DNA from: Bacteroidaceae bacterium
GTDB taxonomy: Bacteria > Bacteroidota > Bacteroidia > Bacteroidales > Bacteroidaceae
NCBI GenBank assembly: GCA_017472635.1
Contig: JAFUPU010000114.1
Coordinates: 1-32,262 of the forward strand
Direction: 5' to 3'
Length of the DNA: 32,262 bases
Both the position numbers and the translations under genes were made by a program. The notes under the pieces were generated by a model. The model was not told the DNA's origin. It saw nothing but the letters and a program-made list of their open reading frames with translations, and searched no databases. Below are positions 9,424-16,722 of the stretch, one piece after another. Each line of letters begins with the position of its first letter. Positions within the stretch are counted from its first letter, which is position 1.

Positions 9424-9492
9424 ACGGTGATTGTGGTAAATGCAATTGTTGTTTTCCGTCCTTTGGGTCGTAAAGAGAAAGGTTTATAGCGC

Positions 9493-9966
9493 CTATTTCC
9501 CTGTCAGCTGTTGTAATTCCTCCAGGGTGAGCGTTCCTTTCATCAAGATAAGTGTGAAGTCATCCTCTCCTTCGGTGTTTATCAGCACGTATTCGTTGGC
9601 TTTGCCCTTGTGTAATTTCTGGAGGATGATGGTGCGCGAGTCATCCTCTTTCACACGCATCAGTTCTTCGTAACCTTCTTTGGTGGAGAAGGCTTCTGCC
9701 TCTTTTTTGAGTCGGACTATTACATTAGGCTTTTCGCAACTGATTATTTGGATGCTCTCCAGTTTGGGCATTACGCTTTTCAAGTCTATCCCATCGGGTT
9801 CAATCCCCATCATGCCCGACAAAAGTTTAAACATTGCTTTGGAGATGTGTACGGAAGAGACCCCTTCTATATCTGCCATTTTCTCAAAATCAAAAGTTTT
9901 TGCCTGCAGAGTTGCAGGAATGTTCAACAAAAGTGAGAACAATAGGACGATTATTGAATGTTTCAT
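9493..9966 (-). CDS. DUF4252 secreted protein (second copy in the sigma operon)
   Basis: A 157-residue protein with a signal peptide (SIIVLLFSLLLNIPATLQA, cleavage near residue 22). The body (FEKMADIEGVSSVHISKAMFKLL... and a C-terminal YVLINTEGEDDFTLILMKG) matches the DUF4252 family, common in Bacteroidales next to ECF sigma genes. It starts 12 bases after the stop of the putative anti-sigma gene, so it is probably the last gene of the operon. The molecular role is not known. A periplasmic sensing or envelope-stress role is only an inference from context. Confidence 0.78.
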   Translation of the reverse strand: MKHSIIVLLFSLLLNIPATLQAKTFDFEKMADIEGVSSVHISKAMFKLLSGMMGIEPDGIDLKSVMPKLESIQIISCEKPNVIVRLKKEAEAFSTKEGYEELMRVKEDDSRTIILQKLHKGKANEYVLINTEGEDDFTLILMKGTLTLEELQQLTGK

Positions 9967-9978
9967 TGTAGATAGGAT

Positions 9979-10554
9979 TTAGTTTATTCGGTTTAATGTC
10001 TGATTAATGGTCGTTTTAATCTGTTGGGTGGTCTGTTGGACCATGTTCATCTGTTCCACCCCCTTGTTTAAGGTTTTTGAGAACATCAGTAGTGCCCGTT
10101 CTGTTTCTGCATATGCCACTTCGGGGGGTACGTGTGCAACATCCGTCTCTGACTCTATCCGTGTCAGACCGATACCTCCGGCAATTAACAGGCAGGCTGC
10201 TGTCCCGACAATCCACCAAAGTCGGGGTTTGTTTGAACCAACCTTGTGGGGAAGAACTTTTAAAGGAGTGTTTCCATTCAGTTTTCTTCTTTTGTCGGAT
10301 GGGATAGGAAAAGTCTTGTCTTCTTCTGCAGCCCATTGGTTTATCAGGTCGTTTAGACGTTCTTCCAACCCCTTCGGTATTGGACAAAGGGCGTCTCTTT
10401 CGTTCGCCATCTTTAGGAACAATTCTTGCTCCGTTCGCCACACTTCGGGTACGTCTTCTTGCGAAAAAAAACGGGTCAGTTCCAGCTCTTCGTCCAAGCT
10501 TGTTGCTCCTTCGTAGTAGCGCGTTATCAGTTCTTTGATTCTATTTTCGTTCAT
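9979..10554 (-). CDS. Putative anti-sigma factor, single-pass membrane protein
   Basis: The N-terminal half (about residues 1-110) is soluble and charged, beginning MNENRIKELITRYYEGATS, which resembles the first helix of zinc-less anti-sigma domains in Bacteroidales. One transmembrane segment follows (LWWIVGTAACLLIAGGIGL, about 115-133), then a periplasmic tail rich in Gln, Thr and Met. I chose the ATG at 10554, which overlaps the end of the sigma gene by 14 bases; an upstream in-frame ATG at 10581 would deepen the overlap. Overlap with an ECF sigma gene is the main reason for the anti-sigma call; no conserved catalytic motif exists to confirm it. Confidence 0.68.
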   Translation of the reverse strand: MNENRIKELITRYYEGATSLDEELELTRFFSQEDVPEVWRTEQELFLKMANERDALCPIPKGLEERLNDLINQWAAEEDKTFPIPSDKRRKLNGNTPLKVLPHKVGSNKPRLWWIVGTAACLLIAGGIGLTRIESETDVAHVPPEVAYAETERALLMFSKTLNKGVEQMNMVQQTTQQIKTTINQTLNRIN

Positions 10555-11053
10555 AATGCATGATTCTTTCAATTTGTTCACGTACTTTCTTCCTTGCCCG
10601 ACTCAACATCACCCGTATGTTGACAGGAGTAAATCCGGTAGCCTCCTCTATCTCTTCAAACGAACATCCCTCTATATCTCTCAGGGTTATGACTGTACGT
10701 TGTCCTTTGGGCAAGAGTCCTACAATTTTTGACAGCAATTCGGTTTCGTCTTTACGTTCTAAGGCTGTGGCAGCGTGTTCCTCGTTGGTGATAGGCAGTT
10801 CTTCGAGTATCTGCTCTTCTTCTTCGGGGTGTACACGTCGTAGCGAGTCCAGGCATAGGTGGCGTATCAGTTTTGTGCTGTAAGCCTCTAAGTCTTCTAC
10901 GTGCCTGAGGTCGTTACGCTTTTCCCACAACTTCAGATAAGCTTCTTGTACCATGTCTTCTGCATCCATGGCATTCCTCATCAGACGGAATGCTGTTTGA
11001 TAGAGCCGTCTGTGTAGGGGCAGAAACTTCAGTTTGAACTCTTTGGTGTCCAT
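10541..11053 (-). CDS. ECF-type RNA polymerase sigma factor
   Basis: 170 residues with sigma region 2 (about 10-75: LYQTAFRLMRNAMDAEDMVQEAYLKLWEKR, the -10 recognition and core-binding helix) and region 4 (about 110-160: LPKGQRTVITLRDIEGCSFEEIEEATG then VNIRVMLSRARKKVRE, the HTH for the -35 element). No region 1.1 or 3 is present, which defines the ECF class. It starts 4 bases after the DUF4252 stop at 11058 and overlaps the next gene, so it is translationally coupled on both sides. It probably controls envelope genes and its own operon. Confidence 0.93.
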   Translation of the reverse strand: MDTKEFKLKFLPLHRRLYQTAFRLMRNAMDAEDMVQEAYLKLWEKRNDLRHVEDLEAYSTKLIRHLCLDSLRRVHPEEEEQILEELPITNEEHAATALERKDETELLSKIVGLLPKGQRTVITLRDIEGCSFEEIEEATGFTPVNIRVMLSRARKKVREQIERIMHYERK

Positions 11054-11057
11054 CTTT

Positions 11058-11528
11058 TTAGTTGGTTGACGAATCCTTCTTTATCACTTCTGACAATTTG
11101 TTCAGATTGAAGTCCCCTTTTATTTGTACGACAGTGTCATCAGTTACTATCAATAGCTTGCGCACTGTCTCTTTTTTCATTTTTCCCCAAATGGTCGTGG
11201 TTTCTCCATCGTTGTCATTGACTTTCATCAATAGTTCCATACCTCCGGGTTTCAACTTCTTGGTGCGTTGGGCAAATGCTTGCTTTACGTTGGGGCTACA
11301 TTCCTCCACATTCAGCATTTTAATGGATTTGATGTTTTTCATCATTTTACCGTCAGCCGGGTCGTTTGCAACAAACGTCTTTACAATGCCCATCAGCAAG
11401 GGTACTACATTTACACATTCTGCACCCGGTTCGTCGCTGAAGTCATCAAACAGGTCATTGACTGATTGCGCAACTCCGTTCTGTGCCATTATCAGCAGTA
11501 TTGTCAATATTCCGATTGTCTTTTTCAT
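11058..11528 (-). CDS. DUF4252 secreted protein (first gene of the sigma operon)
   Basis: A 156-residue protein with a signal peptide (TIGILTILLIMAQNGVAQS, cleavage near residue 21). The mature part is short, Lys-rich and shaped like other DUF4252 members (IKSIKMLNVEECSP... TTIWGKMKKETVRKLLIVTDDTVVQIKGDF). It is the promoter-proximal gene of the operon DUF4252, sigma, anti-sigma, DUF4252. Placement before the sigma gene, with 4 bases between them, suggests the proteins work together, for example as an extracytoplasmic input. That is inference. Confidence 0.78.
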   Translation of the reverse strand: MKKTIGILTILLIMAQNGVAQSVNDLFDDFSDEPGAECVNVVPLLMGIVKTFVANDPADGKMMKNIKSIKMLNVEECSPNVKQAFAQRTKKLKPGGMELLMKVNDNDGETTTIWGKMKKETVRKLLIVTDDTVVQIKGDFNLNKLSEVIKKDSSTN

Positions 11529-11665
11529 TCTCTGTCTCTAATATGCATGTTTCTACTCTTTTGTTTTGTGGGCATACATTAAGGTAGACGCAGATGCTCC
11601 CCGATTTGTTACAGTAGAAACATGAATAAATGAATATTCTTTTGTGATTTGCCCCAAAACTTCTG

Positions 11666-11673
11666 CAAAAATA
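11666..11673 (-). promoter_or_regulatory. Candidate -7 box of the sigma operon
   Basis: Read on the minus strand this is TATTTTTG, an exact TAnnTTTG. It would give a leader of about 130 bases before the DUF4252 start at 11528. No clear -33 element is visible, which could fit a promoter used by the ECF factor or an activator. Confidence 0.4.
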
Positions 11674-11723
11674 TCATCTAAATTTCAGATATTATTGTAT
11701 TTAGAAGGAAATATGCCCAAAAG

Positions 11724-11755
11724 TTCGTCTAATTGGAAAAAAGAATCTATTTTTG
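11724..11755 (+). promoter_or_regulatory. Promoter of the polyferredoxin-tat gene group
   Basis: TTCG at 11724-11727, then 20 bases, then TATTTTTG at 11748-11755. This is one mismatch in the -33 element and an exact -7 box. It lies 68 bases before the ATG at 11824. The 11529-11823 divergent spacer otherwise shows no gene. Confidence 0.6.
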
Positions 11756-11823
11756 TCGCATAATATTAACTCATTTCAACCTATTCCGGTGAGAACGGAC
11801 TGTTGAAATCAAAAATATAATGT

Positions 11824-13377
11824 ATGTTGCGAAAAACCAGAATCGTTATTGCAACCATTTTTTATATAGCCATCACCCTGTTGTTCCTTGATTTTACGGG
11901 AACACTTCATGCTTGGCTCGGATGGTTGGCAAAGATTCAGTTCCTGCCTGCTCTACTTGCTTTGAATGTAGGGATAGTGGCTGCACTTGTGCTGCTTACG
12001 CTCTTGTTTGGGCGAATCTATTGTTCCATTGTATGTCCTTTGGGGGTAATGCAAGATATTTTTGCCTGACTGGGTAGAAAATCTAAAAAGAACCGTTACT
12101 CCTATTCGCCGGCAAAAAGTTGGTTGCGTTATGCCATGCTGGTCTTGTTTGCTGTCTCGCTTGTTGCCGGGGGCGGCATGCTTGCCAAATTGTTGGCTCC
12201 CTACAGCGCTTATGGGCGTATAGCCGGTAACCTGCTGGCTCCGGTTTGGCAATGGGGCAACAACGTCCTTGCTTATTTGGCTGAGCGTGCCGATAGCTAT
12301 GCTTTCTATGAGACAACGGTGTGGATGAAAAGTACGGTTACTTTTGCGATTGCCATTCTCACCTTATTAATAATAGGTATATTGGCATGGCGTAGCGGAC
12401 GCACCTATTGCAATACGCTCTGTCCCGTGGGTACGGTGTTGGGTTTTGTGGCACGTTTCTCGTGGATGAAACCTGTTATCGACACCGACAAGTGTATTAA
12501 CTGCGGTATGTGTGTGAAAAATTGCAAGGCATCCTGCATCGACATGAAAGGGCACAAGATTGACTACAGTCGGTGTGTGGCATGTATGGATTGCTTGGAG
12601 AGATGCAAGAAAGGAGCCATCAGTTACACTCATCGGTCTGCAAGTACTTCTCTTGAAGGACAATTGACTGCCGATTCTCATGCTGATAATACCTCCGTAA
12701 CTTCTGATTCGTCTCCTAAAGCCGGTGATACTTCGTCTTCTCTGTCTGATTCTTCGCGTCGTACATTCTTGACGACTACCGCCATGGCTGTTGCTGCAGC
12801 CACCATCAAGGCACAAGAGATGAAAGTAGATGGCGGATTGGCTGCCATTGAAGATAAGATAGCTCCCGATAGGCAGACACATCTGGTACCTCCTGGAGCG
12901 TGGGGCATACGTCACTTTGCCCAACATTGCACAGCCTGTCAATTGTGTGTGTCGGTCTGTTCGAATGGGGTGCTTGCTCCCTCAACGAGCCTTACCCGAC
13001 TGATGCAGCCGGAGATGAGTTACGAACGTGGCTATTGCCGTCCCGAGTGTACCAAGTGTGCAGACGTATGTCCGGCTGGTGCTATCCGACCAATCACTCG
13101 TGAAGAGAAATCCTCTGTACAGATAGGGCATGCCGTATGGATAAAAAAGAATTGTATCCCCCTTACCGACGGACAGTCGTGTGGCAATTGTGCCCGTCAT
13201 TGTCCCACAGGTGCCATACAGATGGTTCCAACGGTTGAGGGCGACAAGAAAGCTCCCAAGATTCCCGTTATCAATACAGAACGGTGTATTGGTTGCGGAG
13301 CTTGTGAACATTTGTGTCCGGCACGTCCTTTTAGTGCCATTTATGTAGAAGGACACGAAAGACATCGTGAGATTTGA
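11824..13377 (+). pseudogene. Membrane polyferredoxin (NapH/YccM-like) with an in-frame TGA at codon 82
   Basis: One continuous reading frame encodes 517 codons, except for TGA at 12067-12069. Before it lie two membrane segments and a GRIYCSIVCPLGVMQDIF loop; after it the same frame continues with GRKSKKNRYSYSP, more membrane segments, GRTYCNTLCPVGTVLG, and several ferredoxin motifs (CINCGMCVKNC, CVACMDCLERC, CTACQLCVSVC, CTKCADVC, CGNCARHC, CIGCGACEHLC). From family memory the position is usually Trp (TGG), so one G-to-A change would explain it. The family moves electrons across or along the inner membrane. A SSRRTFL segment before a hydrophobic run in mid-protein looks like an internal Tat-type signal. 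Restart at ATG 12124 (417 aa) would lose the first two membrane segments. Confidence 0.8.
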
Positions 13378-13447
13378 CGTGTGGGTGTCGGGAGATAACT
13401 CCTTTTTATAATAATGTATAAAGAACGAAGAGACGAAAAGCAAAGCA

Positions 13448-14812
13448 ATGAACAGACGCGAATTCTTAAAGAAATTGGGTGTTGGTACAGTCGCAGGCAC
13501 AGCTGTTTTCTATGGTTGTAAACCGAAAGCAGACGAGCGTGCTGCCAGTGGAGAGTTGGGTCCCGTTCCTGTTGACAAGATGACATACCGTAGTTTTCCG
13601 GGATTAGGCAACGACAAAATCTCCATCTTGGGCTATGGATGTATGCGTTGGCCCACAAAGCCCAATCCTGAGGGGAAGGGAGAGATTGTTGACCAAGAGG
13701 CTGTTAACGAGTTGGTCGACTATGCCATTGCTCATGGCGTGAACTATTTCGACACATCCCCGGTCTATGTGCAAGGACTGTCTGAAAAAGCAACGGGCAT
13801 TGCCCTCAAAAGGCATCCGAGGGAGTCATATTATGTGGCTACCAAGTTGTCAAATTTCTCCAATCCCTCACGAGAAAACTCTCTTGCCATGTACCGGCGT
13901 TCGTTTGAAGAACTCCAAGTAGACTATATCGACTATTACCTGCTTCACTCATTAGGAGGAGGGGGGATGGAGAACTTCCGCCGCCGTTATGTTGACAATG
14001 GCATGATGGATTTTTTGATGGAAGAGCGTAAGGCGGGGCGCATTCGTCGTTTGGGATGGTCGTTTCATGGCTCAAAAGAGGTGTTTGACGAACTGTTGGC
14101 ACTGCATGACCGTTACCATTGGGATTTTGTGCAGATACAGATGAACTATGTAGATTGGCACGTAGCCAAGAGGGGAAACATCGGGGCAGCATATCTCTAT
14201 AATGAACTTGCCAAGCGCCAGATTCCCGTTGTCATCATGGAACCTCTTTTAGGAGGACGATTGTCGAAACTTCCCGACCATATTGTTGCTCGTCTGAAGC
14301 AACAGAATCCCGAGAGCAGTGTGGCTTCGTGGGCATTCCGCTTTGCCGGAACTCCGGATATGATACTTTCAGTGCTCAGTGGGATGACCTATATGGAGCA
14401 TTTGCAGGATAATATCCGCACCTATTCACCTTTGGTGCCGCTGACCGAGGCAGAGCAGGAGTTCCTTTTTGAAACAGGCAGGCTGATAAACCAGTATCCC
14501 ACCATCCCCTGCAACGACTGTAAGTATTGTATGCCTTGTCCCTATGGCATCGACATTCCCGCCATCTTGCTTCATTACAACAAGTGTGTGAATGAGGGAA
14601 ATGTGCCCGAGAGCCGGCAAGACCCCAAGTACCGCGAGGCAAGAAGGGCTTTTCTGGTCGGTTATGACCGCAGTGTCCCAAAGTTGCGGCAGGCAAGTCA
14701 CTGCATCGGGTGCAACCAGTGCAGCAAACATTGTCCGCAGCGTATCAACATTCCCCGCCAGTTGCATCGCATTGATGGCTTTGTAGAGAAATTAAAGCAA
14801 GATACACTATAA
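13448..14812 (+). CDS. Tat-exported iron-sulfur aldo/keto reductase
   Basis: The N-terminus MNRREFLKKLG is a twin-arginine signal followed by a short hydrophobic segment ending FYGC (Cys24), so it is likely exported folded and perhaps lipidated. Residues of about 40-340 form an aldo/keto reductase barrel: GYGCMRWP, YFDTSPVYVQG (Asp and Tyr of the tetrad), VATKL (Lys) and YYLLHS (His). The C-terminal part has CNDCKYCMPCPYGIDIP and CIGCNQCSKHCPQRINIP, two 4Fe-4S sites of the type found in this AKR subgroup. It follows the polyferredoxin gene by 70 bases and precedes tatA, which fits a redox enzyme, its electron carrier and its exporter. The substrate is unknown. Confidence 0.9.
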   Translation: MNRREFLKKLGVGTVAGTAVFYGCKPKADERAASGELGPVPVDKMTYRSFPGLGNDKISILGYGCMRWPTKPNPEGKGEIVDQEAVNELVDYAIAHGVNYFDTSPVYVQGLSEKATGIALKRHPRESYYVATKLSNFSNPSRENSLAMYRRSFEELQVDYIDYYLLHSLGGGGMENFRRRYVDNGMMDFLMEERKAGRIRRLGWSFHGSKEVFDELLALHDRYHWDFVQIQMNYVDWHVAKRGNIGAAYLYNELAKRQIPVVIMEPLLGGRLSKLPDHIVARLKQQNPESSVASWAFRFAGTPDMILSVLSGMTYMEHLQDNIRTYSPLVPLTEAEQEFLFETGRLINQYPTIPCNDCKYCMPCPYGIDIPAILLHYNKCVNEGNVPESRQDPKYREARRAFLVGYDRSVPKLRQASHCIGCNQCSKHCPQRINIPRQLHRIDGFVEKLKQDTL

Positions 14813-14906
14813 AAAGAAGAGTATGTGTACGCCATGATGCCCTTATCCCTTATGGTCAGTCACAACTCCGATGAGTCAGAACAATATTTTAAAATATAGA
14901 GAAAAC

Positions 14907-15068
14907 ATGTTTGGAATAGGATTTCAAGAAATCGTAATCATCGCCCTGGTAGTACTTCTTTTCTTTGGGGGAAAGAAGATTCCCGAACTGATGAAAGGCT
15001 TGGGCAAAGGTGTGCGTAGTTTTAAAGACGGCATGAACGAAAAAGAGCCGGAGGAGAAAAATAACTGA
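14907..15068 (+). CDS. tatA: Sec-independent protein translocase TatA
   Basis: A 53-residue protein: one membrane helix ([17 protein letters not shown]), then the hinge [23 protein letters not shown] amphipathic helix diagnostic of TatA, and a short acidic tail. TatA oligomers form the passage for folded Tat substrates. I prefer ATG 14907 ([11 protein letters not shown]) over ATG 14871, because the extra 12 residues are not part of the family. The AT palindrome just before (ATATTTTAAAATAT, near 14884) may affect expression. No TatB is present, as usual in Bacteroidales. Confidence 0.93.
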   Translation: MFGIGFQEIVIIALVVLLFFGGKKIPELMKGLGKGVRSFKDGMNEKEPEEKNN

Positions 15069-15163
15069 CGGTCGTAGATTGTGAGTTGCAAGCGGTTGTC
15101 AGGCACACCTCTGTCGTCCACAATTTATAGCTTGTGGCTCGTAGCTCATCATTCATCACTCAT

Positions 15164-15937
15164 ATGACATTTTGGGAACATCTTGATGAATTGCGCGACA
15201 GTCTGATAAAGATGATTGTTGCAGTATTGGTATGTGCCATCGTTGTCTTTTTCTTCAAAGATACGTTGTTCGACGTCATACTGGCTCCCCAAGACAGACA
15301 TTTCCTCACCTATCGTTTGATAGACCGGTTGGGGCAGACCTTTGCCTCGGGAGGAACCTCTTTCGGGGAGGCGTGCGATGTACAGCTTATCAACACCGGA
15401 CTGGCGCGTCAGTTCCTGCTCCATGTCAAAGCCTCTGTTTGTGTCGGTGTGCTGTGCGCATCTCCTTACCTCATTTACCTGCTTTTTCATTTTGTCTCAC
15501 CGGCACTCTATTCCCATGAGCGGAAGTATGCCCTCCGGTTGGCAGGTAGCGGATATGTCATGTTCATGTTGGGGGTGTTGCTCAGCTATTTCCTTATCTT
15601 TCCATTGATATATCGTTTTCTCGGAACCTATCAGGTGAGCCGGGTAGTAGCCAACACCGTCACCATTGATTCCTATATGGATACACTGATGGCGGTTTGT
15701 CTCTCTATGGGTTTCCTTTTCGAGATTCCGGTTGTCTGTTGGGTACTCGGTCGCATGGGGCTTGTCAGTGCCCGGTTGATGAGCCGTTACCGCCGTCATG
15801 TCATCGTGGTGTTGCTTGTCATTGCCGCTTTCATTACCCCCACGTCCGATCTCTTTACACTTTTTGTAGTAGCCTTTCCTATGTGGTTGCTTTACGAAGC
15901 CGGCATCCTGATAGTAAGGCATGTGAATAGAAACTGA
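15164..15937 (+). CDS. tatC: Sec-independent protein translocase TatC
   Basis: A 257-residue polytopic protein beginning MTFWEHLDELRDSLIK, the canonical TatC N-terminus with FxxHLxELR. Six membrane segments can be read, with the conserved periplasmic region after FLLHVKASVCVGVLCASPYLIYLLFHFVSPALY and the late segment VLLVIAAFITPTSD. TatC binds the twin-arginine signal. I chose ATG 15164 over the GTG at 15134, because the family starts there. It is 95 bases after tatA. That gap contains only an AT-rich, repetitive stretch (GTAGCTCATCATTCATCACTCAT-like). It converges with the ABC cluster, leaving 29 bases between the stops. Confidence 0.94.
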   Translation: MTFWEHLDELRDSLIKMIVAVLVCAIVVFFFKDTLFDVILAPQDRHFLTYRLIDRLGQTFASGGTSFGEACDVQLINTGLARQFLLHVKASVCVGVLCASPYLIYLLFHFVSPALYSHERKYALRLAGSGYVMFMLGVLLSYFLIFPLIYRFLGTYQVSRVVANTVTIDSYMDTLMAVCLSMGFLFEIPVVCWVLGRMGLVSARLMSRYRRHVIVVLLVIAAFITPTSDLFTLFVVAFPMWLLYEAGILIVRHVNRN

Positions 15938-15966
15938 CGTAAGGCTTGTGCCATACTCGGGTTTTG

Positions 15967-16647
15967 TCACATCTTGTTTTCCAATGATTCTACAATCTGT
16001 CCGTCGAACAGGTTGATGATGCGTTGGGCGTATAGTGCATCTTTTTGCGAGTGTGTAACCATGACTACTGTCGTTCCCTCGCGGTTGAGTTGCGCCAACA
16101 GTTCCATCACCTCGTGTCCGTTTTTCGAGTCGAGGTTACCCGTCGGTTCGTCGGCGAGTATCAGTTTGGGACCCGACACCACGGCACGTGCTATGGCAGC
16201 CCGCTGTTGCTGACCTCCTGAGAGTTGTTGGGGAAAATGCTTTTCGCGGTGTATGATGCCCATGCGCTCCATCACTTCGTTGACCCGTCTTTTGCGTTCA
16301 TCTTTATTCACTCCCATGTATAGCAGAGGCAACTCTATGTTTTCATACACATTCAGTTCGTCTATGAGGTTGAAGCTTTGGAATACAAATCCGATGACTC
16401 CCTTGCGCAGTTCGGTGCGTTGGTTTTCGGTATATTGGCTCACCTCCTTGTCCAGCAGGTAGTATGCTCCGTTGCTGGGGGTGTCCAACAGACCTAAAAT
16501 GTTCAGCAGGGTCGATTTTCCACACCCCGAAGGTCCCATGATGGCAACAAACTCGCCCTCTTTGACCTCTAAACTAACGTTGTGCAGCGCCCAGGTTTCC
16601 ACCTCTTCTGTGCGGAATACCTTCTGTAAATTTTCAGTTCTAATCAT
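15967..16647 (-). CDS. ABC transporter ATP-binding protein, MacB/LolD type
   Basis: A 226-residue ATPase with Walker A GPSGCGKST (residues 38-46), Q-loop VFQSFN, signature LSGGQQQR, Walker B LILADEPTGNLDSKNG and H-loop MVTHS. This matches the LolD/MacB/FtsE group, which powers FtsX-type permeases in envelope export rather than classical import. It is the last gene of the minus-strand cluster, 75 bases after the 786-codon permease frame. It may serve both permeases, since no other ATPase is in the cluster. The 16648-16722 spacer holds a short G-rich repeat (GGGAGGGGGTGGGG). Confidence 0.93.
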   Translation of the reverse strand: MIRTENLQKVFRTEEVETWALHNVSLEVKEGEFVAIMGPSGCGKSTLLNILGLLDTPSNGAYYLLDKEVSQYTENQRTELRKGVIGFVFQSFNLIDELNVYENIELPLLYMGVNKDERKRRVNEVMERMGIIHREKHFPQQLSGGQQQRAAIARAVVSGPKLILADEPTGNLDSKNGHEVMELLAQLNREGTTVVMVTHSQKDALYAQRIINLFDGQIVESLENKM

Positions 16648-16722
16648 AATACTAATAGTTGAAGTTTTTAATTCAGTTCATTTCAAGCCCCATCTTTGCG
16701 GGAGGGGGTGGGGGATACTTGT

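Noticed and set aside
12067..12069. Selenocysteine at the in-frame TGA
   Set aside because: No SECIS-like hairpin is obvious just downstream and homologues are expected to have Trp, not Cys, at this position.
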